The notes: generated from the sequence alone by a model not told the origin. A stretch of 64,000 nucleotides of DNA from an uncultured Tateyamaria sp. (GCF_947488715.1 NZ_CANLAG010000004.1:62001-126000), one strand, 5' to 3'; shown: positions 35,194 through 44,049, counted from the stretch's first letter. Numbers and translations are program-made.

Positions 35194-35742
35194 GATAGGT
35201 TCCGGGCAATAGAGCATGCGACCTGTGCCGCCGTTGATGGCAGCCTAAAACCGGACAAGTGTCCGAAAGAAGAAGCGCAAGAAGCGGAGGTTGCGACGCA
35301 TCGCTTCTATTCTAGTGGCGGACATTCAAGGTGGATGCGGCGAAAGTCGACTCCGAGCCCAAGGTGGTCATTTGATTTTCATGCTGCGCGCGCACGCAGC
35401 GCAAAAGTGGCGGGATTTGCTTGACCGATTGCGCCGCGTTTCGGCGGAAAAACCGGCCATCCAGAAAAATGTGCGACGAGGCCAACCACGCGGACCCGCC
35501 GCCTCAAGACAAAACGGATTGTATCCTTGCCATATAAGCGCAAGCAGGGAACAGGCGCGGTGACGACGCAAGACCCTCAATGTTGAGACATCTTTCTACA
35601 AATTTGCCTTTCGCTTGCTTTGGCCGAGACTCAGCGTCGTCTAACCTCTACGGTCTTTCTCTGAAGCGATGTGATTGTGCGTCTATCACTGCATGTTCAT
35701 GCATCGCTCAATCCCGCAGGGGGCCAAATCATCACAAATCTC
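35194..35742 (+). other. Gap without convincing gene at left edge of low-GC island
   Basis: Base composition shifts toward A/T across this gap. A 90-codon open frame at 35291-35563 has no good ribosome site, no recognisable motif and Arg-rich shadow-like composition, so it is not called. A short inverted repeat, CCGGACAAGTGTCCG, lies at about 35253-35267. No tRNA or integrase remnant was seen. Confidence 0.5.
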
Positions 35743-36147
35743 ATGCAGATCGTTTATGTATCGCAGCCGTTTGGGTTCGACGAGCCGACACTGGCAGGAA
35801 TTTTGTTGGATGCCAGACGCTGCAATAAGCGCGATGACGTGACCGGCGCGTTGGTTTGTCGACATGACATCTACCTTCAACTACTGGAAGGTCCAGAAGA
35901 TGCAGTACGCGCAGCCTATGCACGGATTTGTTGCGATGATCGTCATGCTGGGGTCAAAGAACTCCTGAATCGCAAGATAAACTCCCGGTTTTTTGCAAAT
36001 TGGGCGATGCTTCATGATCCTGCAAAAACGTGGATCTGGACGGAAGCAGAAATCGCAAACGCGGCACTTGATTGTGCCGAGCCCGAAGAAATCATAAAGG
36101 TATTCAAAGGCCTATCGGAACGTTCCGAAAAATTGGTTGCGAATTGA
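35743..36147 (+). CDS. Short BLUF-domain blue-light photoreceptor
   Basis: A 134-residue protein made almost entirely of a BLUF domain. The flavin-contacting residues are present: Y5 (IVYVS), N28 (CNKRDDVTGAL) and Q46 (YLQLLEG), with a Trp in FANWAML. N to Q spacing is as in AppA/BlrB; Tyr to N is one residue shorter. The C-terminal helices (100-134) suggest a stand-alone signalling BLUF that works through a protein partner. The start at 35743 gives the usual N-terminus. No EAL domain or obvious partner gene is adjacent. Confidence 0.85.
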   Translation: MQIVYVSQPFGFDEPTLAGILLDARRCNKRDDVTGALVCRHDIYLQLLEGPEDAVRAAYARICCDDRHAGVKELLNRKINSRFFANWAMLHDPAKTWIWTEAEIANAALDCAEPEEIIKVFKGLSERSEKLVAN

Positions 36148-36193
36148 TGCAACCCCTTTGCGCATCGACGCAAGCTCGATCCACCACTGTCAA

Positions 36194-36757
36194 ATGGTGA
36201 ACGGAATGAAGGGTGTGCACTCAGTGCCCGATGCGTTTACGACGTGGGAATGTGACCGCATTGTTGCGGCAATCGCCAAAATGCCCGCCGACGACGCGCG
36301 GCTTGTGGGCCGCAATCGGGATCACAATCTGCGTCATGCGGAACTCGTTTGGATGGACGATGTCGGAGACCTCAGCTGGGTGATGACCCGATTGATCGAG
36401 GTTGTTAGTCATTCTAACAACCAACAGTTTGATTTCGATGTACGCGAATTTGCGGAGAGCCCGCAAATTGCCAGCTATGATGCGGCCAAAGGGGGCCATT
36501 TTGCTTGGCACTCTGACATTGGCAATGGTCCCACTGCTGGTAAAAGAAAGCTTACCCTTGTGCTGCAATTGAGCAATCCGGACACCTACGACGGCGGTGA
36601 CTTGGAAATCAGGCCAAGTGCTCACATCCTCTTGGCCAATCGGGCGCAGGGGTCTGTAAGTGTGTTTCCGAGCTTTGCACTGCACCAAGTAACGCCAATC
36701 AAGCGGGGCACCCGGCGTTCGCTGACCGTCTGGGCGCATGGCCCCCCATTTCGCTGA
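36194..36757 (+). CDS. 2OG-Fe(II) oxygenase, prolyl 4-hydroxylase-like
   Basis: A 187-residue oxygenase. The iron ligands are H106-x-D108 (FAWHSDIG) and H164 (FALHQVTP), and the 2-oxoglutarate-binding basic residue is in RGTRRSLTVW. YDGGDLEIR and SVSVFPSF complete the double-stranded beta-helix pattern of the small bacterial PKHD/P4H-like group, related to PiuC-type iron-regulated hydroxylases. The substrate is unknown. The start could also be the ATG at 36206. It follows the BLUF gene by 46 bases. Confidence 0.82.
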   Translation: MVNGMKGVHSVPDAFTTWECDRIVAAIAKMPADDARLVGRNRDHNLRHAELVWMDDVGDLSWVMTRLIEVVSHSNNQQFDFDVREFAESPQIASYDAAKGGHFAWHSDIGNGPTAGKRKLTLVLQLSNPDTYDGGDLEIRPSAHILLANRAQGSVSVFPSFALHQVTPIKRGTRRSLTVWAHGPPFR

Positions 36758-37323
36758 AGGCAGATCGAAGCGGCCAAGGTGATCGAAATCATCAAATTTT
36801 CTGGCAGTTCCATACCTCATGACGAACGCCCGCGCTACAACCTCAACAAAAACCTGGGTCCGCTATCACCATAGGCATATCATGCGGGGGGACTAGCTGC
36901 TGACACACAAGATTGGCGCTCCGTTCGCGCCCTTTTTCTGAGCCATGGGCCGTGTTGGAAAGATGTTCAGATTACCTAGCATTGCAAATTAGGCGCTAGG
37001 CGACTACATACACAGTACAAAGTTGTGGCCGTCTTCGGCAAAGGCGCATCGCCTGCCAGAGCCAACCGCAGTTGCCTATCATCAAAATTCGATTGTCGCA
37101 TGCCATAACAGGACTCTGACGTTTGGGAAGGTACGCGATGTTATCGCGCACGACCGCATCGCCCATGCGTCATATTTTTCCGCATAGGCGGAAGGAAGGG
37201 GCAGCGATTTACGCCCAGACATTGATTGCGCGTTGCCGATCAATCGGCCTCGAAATGGCTCTGACAAAATGCTTTGCCAGTGCAAAAAAGTGAGGCGGCG
37301 CTTTCTCCGTCAAAGGATCAAAA
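36758..37323 (+). other. Gap of about 565 bases without a gene
   Basis: No open frame here has a credible ribosome site or motif. The region is A/T-rich compared with the core. It contains a terminator-like hairpin (36915-36937) and, near 37180-37205, a purine-rich stretch. Promoter elements for the following hypothetical gene presumably lie here, but none can be identified with confidence. Confidence 0.5.
36915..36937 (+). terminator. Putative Rho-independent terminator
   Basis: GGCGC and GCGCC (36915-36919 and 36927-36931) form a five-pair stem with a seven-base loop, followed by CTTTTTC. It lies about 160 bases after the prolyl-hydroxylase-like gene and probably ends the BLUF-oxygenase transcript. 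Confidence 0.5.
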
Positions 37324-37677
37324 ATGACTTTTCCAGAATGGACGAAACCCGGCCTCTACGGTGCTTTGGGTGGCGCAATTGCGGTTTCCATACTTGGCTT
37401 CACTTGGGGTGGCTGGATGACCAACAACAGCGCCGAAACCATGGCAAAGGAGATGGTATCTGCAGAGGTGACGTTGGCCATGGTTCCGATATGCCTCAAC
37501 ATGTCAACGGCTGATCCAGAACGCACAGCGAAGCTCGCAGTTCTACAAGAAATTTCTGGCTTTGGGCGCCGCAATGCAATGATGGAAACCGGCTGGGCCA
37601 CCCGCCCCGGTTCAGACGCTCCCGACCGAGACCTTGCAGAGGCTTGTCTCGCGAGGCTTGAATTGGATGGATCATAA
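37324..37677 (+). CDS. Small single-pass membrane protein, unknown function
   Basis: A 117-residue protein. One hydrophobic segment at about residues 11-30 (GLYGALGGAIAVSILGFTWG) is followed by a soluble helical part with two Cys (MVPICLNM and LAEACLARL). The N-terminal TKPGLYGALGGA to GGWMT pattern recalls a family of small uncharacterised alphaproteobacterial membrane proteins, but no name can be given. It is the first gene of a forward run that continues into the Cys-repeat protein 46 bases downstream. Confidence 0.65.
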   Translation: MTFPEWTKPGLYGALGGAIAVSILGFTWGGWMTNNSAETMAKEMVSAEVTLAMVPICLNMSTADPERTAKLAVLQEISGFGRRNAMMETGWATRPGSDAPDRDLAEACLARLELDGS

Positions 37678-37723
37678 TTCAAAAGCTTCGCTGCAATCGT
37701 CAAAAGCAGTTTGCGGGGCACCT

Positions 37724-38494
37724 ATGTCGGCGGACGCCCGAATTCTTTGGGTCGTTTTCATGGGTCCCATTTTTTCTCTCATTCTATTGTCAATGCCCGC
37801 GCTTGCTCAAACCATGCCGGAAAACGCCAGCGCAAAGAGCTATGGTGACGGTTGGGAATGCAATGTCGGGTATCGGCTCAACGGCGATACTTGCGCTACC
37901 GTTGTGGCACCGGAAAATGGGTTTGTGACGAACCGCACCTATGGTTCCGGATGGGAGTGTCTGCGTGGCTATCGCAAGGTCGATGGAACAGATTGTGTCG
38001 CCGTGGTGGTCCCGAATTACGGCGTCCTCGATCCTTCTGGCGAACGCTGGCACTGTCTGCGTGGATTTCTGAAAGTTGATGATACCTGTCAAGAAATCGT
38101 CGTGCCTGAAAATGGCTATCTGGTGGACTCGACCTATGGGTCTGGATGGGAGTGCGACCGCGGGTACGAGCAGGTGGATGACCTTTGTTCTGCAATTGCA
38201 GTTCCTATCAACGGCTATCTGAACACAGCCGGTTATGGTCAGCCGTGGACATGTGAACGTGGCTTCCTTGAACGGGACGATCGCTGCGAGGCCGTTGTTA
38301 TCCCGGAATTCGCATATTTTGATGATGCTGCCTACGGTAAGGGATGGAAGTGTGAGAGGGGGTACGAAGCTTCCGGTACGGATTGCGAAGCAATCGATAT
38401 CCCAGCTAACGCCCATCTCGACAGGCCTGGCAACCGTTGGGAATGCAACCGGAATTTCCAGAAGTCCAAGGGGCTTTGCGTTCTTAAGAACTAG
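37724..38494 (+). CDS. Secreted protein of seven Cys/Trp repeats
   Basis: A 256-residue protein with a signal peptide (about 1-29, ending PALAQ) and seven tandem repeats of ~30-34 residues that fill the rest. The repeat pattern is P-x-NG-(Y/F)-L-x(4-6)-YG-x-GW-x-C-x-RG-(Y/F)-x(4-6)-D-x-C-x-x-(I/V)-x-V. Each repeat has two Cys, so 14 Cys could form one disulfide per repeat. The last repeat is shorter and ends the protein. I do not recognise a named family. A periplasmic or surface-binding role is a guess from architecture. Confidence 0.75.
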   Translation: MSADARILWVVFMGPIFSLILLSMPALAQTMPENASAKSYGDGWECNVGYRLNGDTCATVVAPENGFVTNRTYGSGWECLRGYRKVDGTDCVAVVVPNYGVLDPSGERWHCLRGFLKVDDTCQEIVVPENGYLVDSTYGSGWECDRGYEQVDDLCSAIAVPINGYLNTAGYGQPWTCERGFLERDDRCEAVVIPEFAYFDDAAYGKGWKCERGYEASGTDCEAIDIPANAHLDRPGNRWECNRNFQKSKGLCVLKN

Positions 38495-38562
38495 GCCCAA
38501 CAACAGTGTCTCGATTTCCAAAGTCACTGGCTACGGCCTGCTGCTCTCAAAAGGAAAATAGT

Positions 38563-39762
38563 ATGAAATCCGAACTTCAAACTGCTGATACCCTTCGTCG
38601 TCCAGCCAGAGGTGCGCAGGCGCCGCCCTTGACCAAAGACACCACAACACACTTGGCTTCGCTCGCCGAGATTGCCGCACAGCCAACAGCGGTTGTCTAT
38701 TGCGAAGGCAATTTTGCCAGAATTGATGGCAAAACAGCAAACGGCCTTGTGCGTCATTCTGAGGCCTACAGGATCGTCTCAGTCATCGACAGCACCCAGA
38801 GCGGGGAGAACGCCGGGGACGTCCTAGATAACGTGATGAACGAAATACCAATTCTCGAAGATCTGGATGCCGCTGTCGCCCGCGAAACCGCGACGCCTGA
38901 TACTTTCATCTACGGAATGGCTCCCTCAACAGGGCGACTTTCGATGGCTGATCGTGGTGTCGTACTGCATGCAATCGAGCGCGGTATGAACATCGTCAGC
39001 GGGTTGCACGAATATCTAAGCGACGACACCGAAATTGCACACGCGGCATCGACGAAACAGGTCACCATCCGCGACATTCGCAAACCCAAGCTTGGCAAAG
39101 ACATGCGCTTGTTCGACGGCAGCGTCGCACATGTCCATGCGCTGCGCATAGCCGTTCTTGGAACGGATTGCGCCATCGGAAAGCGGACCACGGCGACGGT
39201 TTTGGCACGTGCCTTGAACGCAAAAGGTATCAAGACCGTGCTGGTGGGTACAGGCCAGACTGGCCTAATGCAGGGTGCAAAATACGGTGTGGCCATGGAT
39301 GCTGTCCCGCCTCAATTCTGCTGCGGCGAACTTGAGGGCGCGATTGTAGCGGCCTCGGAGGCAGAGCAACCAGACGTTATTTTGATCGAGGGCCAAGGTG
39401 CACTCAGCCACCCTGCTTTCTGTACCTCAGCCTTTATCCTGCGCGGCGGCCAGCCGGACGCAGTCATCCTTCAACACGCTCCCAAACGCGCCCATCGCTG
39501 CGATTTTCCCGACATGCCAATACCTACCCCGGCAAGTGAGATTGCACTGATTGAGGCCTTCTCGGATACCAAGGTCATTGGCGTGACGCTCAACCACGAG
39601 GGCATGTCCGAAGCCGAGATCACAAGCACAATTGCGGCACAAAGTGCGAAACTCGGGCTGCCTGTCACTGATGCGCTCAGCCGACCAGTGGCCCATTTGA
39701 TGGCAATGGTCGTTGCAGCCTATCCCGGCGTCCAGCAGGGTCGACCCAAGGTTGCGGTATGA
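38563..39762 (+). CDS. DUF1611-family P-loop protein (DgcN-like)
   Basis: A 399-residue DUF1611 protein. After an N-terminal Rossmann-like part (about 40-190; VVYCEGNFARIDGKTANGLVR), a P-loop GTDCAIGKRT (about 207-216) and a Walker B-like DVILIEGQGALSHP follow. A characterised relative, DgcN, N-acetylates D-glutamate in a marine bacterial D-amino acid pathway; this is recalled knowledge. The start at 38563 has AAAGGAAA upstream. The stop overlaps the racemase start (ATGA), so the two are translationally coupled and probably act on the same amino acid. Confidence 0.83.
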   Translation: MKSELQTADTLRRPARGAQAPPLTKDTTTHLASLAEIAAQPTAVVYCEGNFARIDGKTANGLVRHSEAYRIVSVIDSTQSGENAGDVLDNVMNEIPILEDLDAAVARETATPDTFIYGMAPSTGRLSMADRGVVLHAIERGMNIVSGLHEYLSDDTEIAHAASTKQVTIRDIRKPKLGKDMRLFDGSVAHVHALRIAVLGTDCAIGKRTTATVLARALNAKGIKTVLVGTGQTGLMQGAKYGVAMDAVPPQFCCGELEGAIVAASEAEQPDVILIEGQGALSHPAFCTSAFILRGGQPDAVILQHAPKRAHRCDFPDMPIPTPASEIALIEAFSDTKVIGVTLNHEGMSEAEITSTIAAQSAKLGLPVTDALSRPVAHLMAMVVAAYPGVQQGRPKVAV

Positions 39763-40880
39763 CCTGCCCGCGCATCGATGTTGATCTGCGGAAGATACGC
39801 GAGAACACAAGAACAATTGTCGACAGGCTAAATGTGCGTGGCATCCAGGTGACCGCCGTGACCAAAGCCACGTGCGGACATCCGGCAATCGCGCGGGCGA
39901 TGGTGGACGGTGGCGCAGAGGGTCTAGCTGAGGCGCGGTTGAGCCATGTTCGGCGGTTACGCGAGGCTGGAGTGGCCTGTCCGATCACGTTGATCCGCAC
40001 ACCGATGTTGAGCCAGGTCGATGATGTCGTTCAAGTCTGTGAAGCAAGCTACAACACAGAGATGACTGTGATCACTGCTCTTGCGGCAGCGGCTCTCCGG
40101 CAAAAGACGGTCCACGGCATTATCCTGATGGTCGAAATGGGTGATCAGCGTGAAGGGATTTTGCCGAGGCACGTTGTCGGCATGGCGCAGCGCGTCGTGG
40201 CGATGTCCGGGGTGCAGTTGAAGGGCATTGGCGCCAACTTCGCGTGTCTGAGCGGTATTGCCCCGACAGCGGCAAAGATACAGGCCCTGTCTGATCTTGC
40301 CAATGAAGTTGAGGGGCAATGTGGCCCGTTCCTTCAGACAGTATCTGGCGGCAATTCTGCAAACCTGACTATGGCTCTCAACGGTTCTCCTACGGGTCGG
40401 ATCAACGATCTGCGCATTGGAGAGGCAATATTGCTGGGGGTCGATCCGGTCACAGGGGGTCAGATTGGTGGTCTGTATCGGGACGCCTTCACGCTCGTCG
40501 CTGAAGTGATTGAGACGGACGCAAAGTCTCTCGGTCCACTGGTCGGCCGCACTGATCCGCCCCTTGGAAAGATCCACCTCGTCTCAGACACAACAGGAAC
40601 CATCCGATTGATCTTTGCGATTGGGCATCGGGACACGGACGCGACCGGGCTGACAATGCCGCCGGACCATACTTTCGTCGGTGCAACAAGCGATCATCTT
40701 ATCATTGGGACAAAAGATCCGACGCTCTGCGTGGGATCAGAAATGCGGTTTCAGATGAATTACAGCGCTTTGATGCGGGCCATGGCAGCGCCAGACACCC
40801 AGTTAACCATACGCAATGACCGACCGGTGTCAGACCCACGCGATGCCCAAGATCCAAGCACCCACCTGGCGTTGGTTTGA
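39759..40880 (+). CDS. Alanine/ornithine racemase-family PLP enzyme
   Basis: A 373-residue fold-type III PLP enzyme. The Schiff-base Lys is K36 in VTAVTKATCG. SGGNSANL (about 200-207) is a likely phosphate-binding loop, and INDLRIGEAILLG precedes the C-terminal beta domain. It resembles the ornithine/alanine racemase group rather than the biosynthetic Alr. It should interconvert L- and D- forms of an amino acid. Coupling to the DUF1611 protein suggests a two-step D-amino acid route (racemise, then modify, or the reverse). The substrate is not known. Confidence 0.83.
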   Translation: MTCPRIDVDLRKIRENTRTIVDRLNVRGIQVTAVTKATCGHPAIARAMVDGGAEGLAEARLSHVRRLREAGVACPITLIRTPMLSQVDDVVQVCEASYNTEMTVITALAAAALRQKTVHGIILMVEMGDQREGILPRHVVGMAQRVVAMSGVQLKGIGANFACLSGIAPTAAKIQALSDLANEVEGQCGPFLQTVSGGNSANLTMALNGSPTGRINDLRIGEAILLGVDPVTGGQIGGLYRDAFTLVAEVIETDAKSLGPLVGRTDPPLGKIHLVSDTTGTIRLIFAIGHRDTDATGLTMPPDHTFVGATSDHLIIGTKDPTLCVGSEMRFQMNYSALMRAMAAPDTQLTIRNDRPVSDPRDAQDPSTHLALV

Positions 40881-40929
40881 ACAACGTCAATCCGACGTGC
40901 CGCAGCAAATTCAAAGAGGAGATTGACTC

Positions 40930-41154
40930 TTGGCAAAGCTCACAAAAGCAAGCGTTTTCAAAGCACAAGGTCCCAGTGCCGAAACACCGATGGACAAGAC
41001 CACTCGCATCGTTAGAAAAATGGTCGAAGAAGAGGCCGAACAACGGGAAACCAAGAACAACCGTCTGCGCAAGGCGCGCCTCGAACGAGAAGCGAACACG
41101 CCGATGAAGCCGTTGCGTGGGGGAAAAGCAACTTCATCCAAGGGTGCCAAATAG
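40930..41154 (+). CDS. Small highly charged protein, unknown
   Basis: A 74-residue Lys/Arg/Glu-rich protein beginning at a TTG with AGAGGAG about ten bases upstream. It has no hydrophobic segment and is predicted to be largely helical (TRIVRKMVEEEAEQRETKNN). It starts 50 bases after the racemase gene on the same strand and may be co-transcribed with it. The family is not recognised; a nucleic-acid or protein-binding role is only suggested by charge. Confidence 0.55.
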   Translation: MAKLTKASVFKAQGPSAETPMDKTTRIVRKMVEEEAEQRETKNNRLRKARLEREANTPMKPLRGGKATSSKGAK

Positions 41155-41222
41155 CGACAAAGCACACTCCGCCCGTGCCTTTCCATCAGCGGGCTGACCA
41201 AACACATCTGAAGGAACTACCC

Positions 41223-41504
41223 ATGACAGACTCAGGCGAGAGCACAACAAAAGTTCACTATATCTGTCAGACATATTTGGAACAGAAGCCCGGGCGTGAT
41301 GGGCAGGCAGGCCTGAAAATTGGCAAGCAATTCCAATATTCAACAGCAGCAGAAGCCCAAAACAGAGCGGAACGCGAAGCCCAGAACGAGGATTGCTCTG
41401 GGGCTGATGCCTATATGATCAGTGAAGACCCAAACAGTGGCGAAGTCGGCCCCCCAAGCTTTCTTATCAGACTTGGAAATGTCCCGGAAACCGACGATCT
41501 TTAG
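41223..41504 (+). CDS. Small hypothetical protein
   Basis: A 93-residue soluble protein starting at the ATG at 41223 with AAGGAACT upstream. A central strand-helix pattern (HYICQTYLEQ, then LKIGKQFQYSTAAEAQNRAE) and an acidic C-terminus are visible. It lacks a signal peptide or membrane segment. It follows the charged small protein by 68 bases. No family is recognised; base composition is like the surrounding island. Confidence 0.6.
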   Translation: MTDSGESTTKVHYICQTYLEQKPGRDGQAGLKIGKQFQYSTAAEAQNRAEREAQNEDCSGADAYMISEDPNSGEVGPPSFLIRLGNVPETDDL

Positions 41505-42372
41505 AACTACGATTTTTGTAGAGGGTTTTCCACAGGGCAACCCACGACCATGGGACGAGTTCATGAGAAAAGCGACCGGTGGCGCAGTCGCATTGAAAGG
41601 CAAAATGCCGATCAGCTCAATACCGAAGGTTTGAATGACGGCTTCGATGACATCAGCTGGATCGCAGCGGCGTGTGTGCTGTGACTGCGAAGCAATGCTG
41701 CGTCAGCAATAGCTGCATCTGCATAAGGCAGGTTTGTCCCGCTGAACAGACGAGTAAGTCATCCGGGCCAACGTCTGGTTTGGCCTGCTCCCGGACCAAT
41801 GCAGAAGGAGCGTCGTTTCTGTTCGATATGATGGGTCACGACCAAGTGCTTGCAGTCATTGCCCTGACCTTCCTGTCAAAGCACCAAGAACAGCCATGAT
41901 ATCTCAAACCGGCAGAGTGTTTGCATCAAAACGGAACATAGGCTTCGTCGCAGGTGATTGTAGAATGCTACGACCGCCCGCCTTCAGGGGGCAGTATGCG
42001 GTCCGTTTGGTTAACACCGGCTACCAAGGCGCGCGGTGGTCTATCTCTTTGGTGTCGCGTGCGAATGTCGGAGGGGCTAAGATCCCGTGACACCACCGTG
42101 CGCCTTGTCCCCGCGGGGACAGCGCCAATCGGCGGTGATGCGACAGACAGTCTTGCCCTACGCGTCAGCAACCGCTATACGCGCGCACGTCGCCAAGGTG
42201 TAAACACCACAAAGACATCGAGACGGGCAGGGTCGGACATCTCCGGCCCTCTTTGTTTTGGTTGCACCTGACCAATGAAATCCGTTCCACCACTTGGTGG
42301 GCATGAAACCAAGACCGGCGGAGACAACCGCGCGGCCCGCAAAACTGAACATAGTTAGGAAACGCACGCCAC
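41505..42372 (+). other. Gap of about 870 bases before rpsA, ends with a terminator hairpin
   Basis: Several open frames of 65-105 codons occur on both strands, but none has a good ribosome site or motif. The end of the gap holds a strong terminator (42229-42259) with no annotated gene in front of it, so a non-coding RNA or a missed small gene is possible. The last ~110 bases should contain the rpsA promoter and leader. This gap forms the right edge of the low-GC island. Confidence 0.5.
42229..42259 (+). terminator. Rho-independent terminator without an obvious upstream gene
   Basis: AGGGTCGG and CCGGCCCT (42229-42236 and 42243-42250) form an eight-pair stem including one G-T pair, with loop ACATCT, followed by CTTTGTTTT. 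It lies 113 bases before rpsA. The nearest called upstream gene ends 725 bases away. Confidence 0.7.
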
Positions 42373-44049
42373 ATGGCTGATAAATTGATGGAGGAATTCG
42401 AAGCCCTCCTGCAAGAAAGCTTCGAAATGGACACACCCGAGGAAGGGTCTGTTGTCAAAGGTAAGGTTCTCGCGATCGAAGCGGGCCAAGCCATCATCGA
42501 CGTAGGCTACAAGATGGAAGGCCGCGTCGAGCTCAAAGAATTCGCAAATCCCGGTGAAGCGCCCGAAATTTCGGTCGGTGACGAAGTCGAAGTGTTCCTG
42601 CGCTCGGCCGAGAACGCCCGTGGTGAAGCCGTCATCTCCCGCGAGATGGCCCGCCGCGAAGAAGCATGGGATCGTCTGGAAACTGCCTACGCTGGCGAAG
42701 CGCGCGTCGAAGGCGCGATCTTTGGCCGTGTCAAAGGTGGCTTTACCGTTGATCTGGGCGGCGCTGTTGCGTTCCTGCCCGGCTCTCAGGTTGACGTCCG
42801 CCCCGTGCGTGACGCGGGCCCTCTGATGGGTCTGAAACAGCCGTTCCAGATCCTCAAGATGGACCGTCGCCGGGGCAACATCGTTGTGTCGCGTCGTGCG
42901 ATCCTCGAAGAATCGCGTGCCGAACAGCGCGCCGAAGTTATCGGCAACCTGACCGAAGGTCAGACAGTAGACGGCGTGGTCAAGAACATCACCGAATACG
43001 GTGCGTTTGTTGACCTGGGCGGTGTTGACGGTCTGCTGCACGTCACAGACATGGCATGGCGCCGCGTGAACCACCCGTCCGAGATCCTCACCATCGGTGA
43101 GACAATCAAGGTGCAGGTGATCAAGATCAACAAAGAGACGCACCGCATCTCGCTCGGTATGAAGCAGCTGCAAGAAGATCCATGGGATCTGGTGGCCGCG
43201 AAATACCCGCTGGAATCCACACACACAGGCCGCGTGACCAACATCACGGACTACGGTGCCTTTGTGGAGCTGGAGCCCGGTGTCGAAGGTCTGGTCCACG
43301 TCTCCGAGATGTCCTGGACCAAGAAGAACGTGCACCCCGGCAAGATCGTGTCCACCTCGCAAGAGGTCGAAGTCATGGTTCTGGAAATCGACGGCGCCAA
43401 GCGTCGCGTGTCTCTGGGTCTGAAACAGACCATGCGCAACCCATGGGAAGTGTTTGCAGAAACACATCCCGAGGGCACCGAGGTCGAAGGCGAAGTCAAG
43501 AACATCACCGAGTTCGGTCTGTTTGTTGGCCTCGAAGGCGACATCGACGGCATGGTTCACCTGTCGGACCTGTCTTGGGACCAGCGTGGCGAAGAAGCCA
43601 TTCAGGACTACCGCAAGGGCGACATGGTCGGCGCGGTTGTGTCCGAAGTGGACGTCGAGAAAGAGCGTATCTCGCTCTCGATCAAAGCGGTTGGTGGCGA
43701 CAAGTTTGCCGAAGCCGTGGGCGGCGTGAAGCGCGGCTCGATCGTGACTGTGGAAGTGACAGCCATCGAAGATGGCGGCGTCGAAGTGGAATACGAAGGC
43801 ATGAAGTCCTTCATCCGCCGCTCCGACCTGTCGCGTGACCGTGCCGAACAGCGCCCCGAGCGTTTCTCGGTCGGTGACAAGGTGGACGTCCGCATCACCA
43901 ACATCGACAGCAAGACACGTCGTCTGGGCGTCTCGATCAAGGCGCGTGAAATCGCCGAAGAGAAAGAAGCCGTGGAACAGTACGGTTCGTCCGACAGCGG
44001 TGCATCGCTGGGCGATATCCTTGGTGCTGCGCTGAAAGGCGACGAATAA
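42373..44049 (+). CDS. rpsA: 30S ribosomal protein S1
   Basis: A 558-residue S1 with six S1/OB-fold repeats at about residues 30-95, 110-180, 195-265, 280-350, 367-437 and 455-525 (for example GVVKNITEYGAFVDLGGVDG and GRVTNITDYGAFVELEPGVE). It unfolds mRNA leaders on the 30S subunit. Codon use is strongly biased, as expected for a highly expressed gene. In many proteobacteria cmk lies immediately upstream; here cmk is about 16 kb away and the low-GC island precedes rpsA. A terminator follows it. Confidence 0.97.
   Translation: MADKLMEEFEALLQESFEMDTPEEGSVVKGKVLAIEAGQAIIDVGYKMEGRVELKEFANPGEAPEISVGDEVEVFLRSAENARGEAVISREMARREEAWDRLETAYAGEARVEGAIFGRVKGGFTVDLGGAVAFLPGSQVDVRPVRDAGPLMGLKQPFQILKMDRRRGNIVVSRRAILEESRAEQRAEVIGNLTEGQTVDGVVKNITEYGAFVDLGGVDGLLHVTDMAWRRVNHPSEILTIGETIKVQVIKINKETHRISLGMKQLQEDPWDLVAAKYPLESTHTGRVTNITDYGAFVELEPGVEGLVHVSEMSWTKKNVHPGKIVSTSQEVEVMVLEIDGAKRRVSLGLKQTMRNPWEVFAETHPEGTEVEGEVKNITEFGLFVGLEGDIDGMVHLSDLSWDQRGEEAIQDYRKGDMVGAVVSEVDVEKERISLSIKAVGGDKFAEAVGGVKRGSIVTVEVTAIEDGGVEVEYEGMKSFIRRSDLSRDRAEQRPERFSVGDKVDVRITNIDSKTRRLGVSIKAREIAEEKEAVEQYGSSDSGASLGDILGAALKGDE

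Noticed and set aside
35291-35563. 90-codon open frame at the left edge of the island
   Set aside because: No ribosome site, no motif, Arg-rich composition; more likely non-coding.
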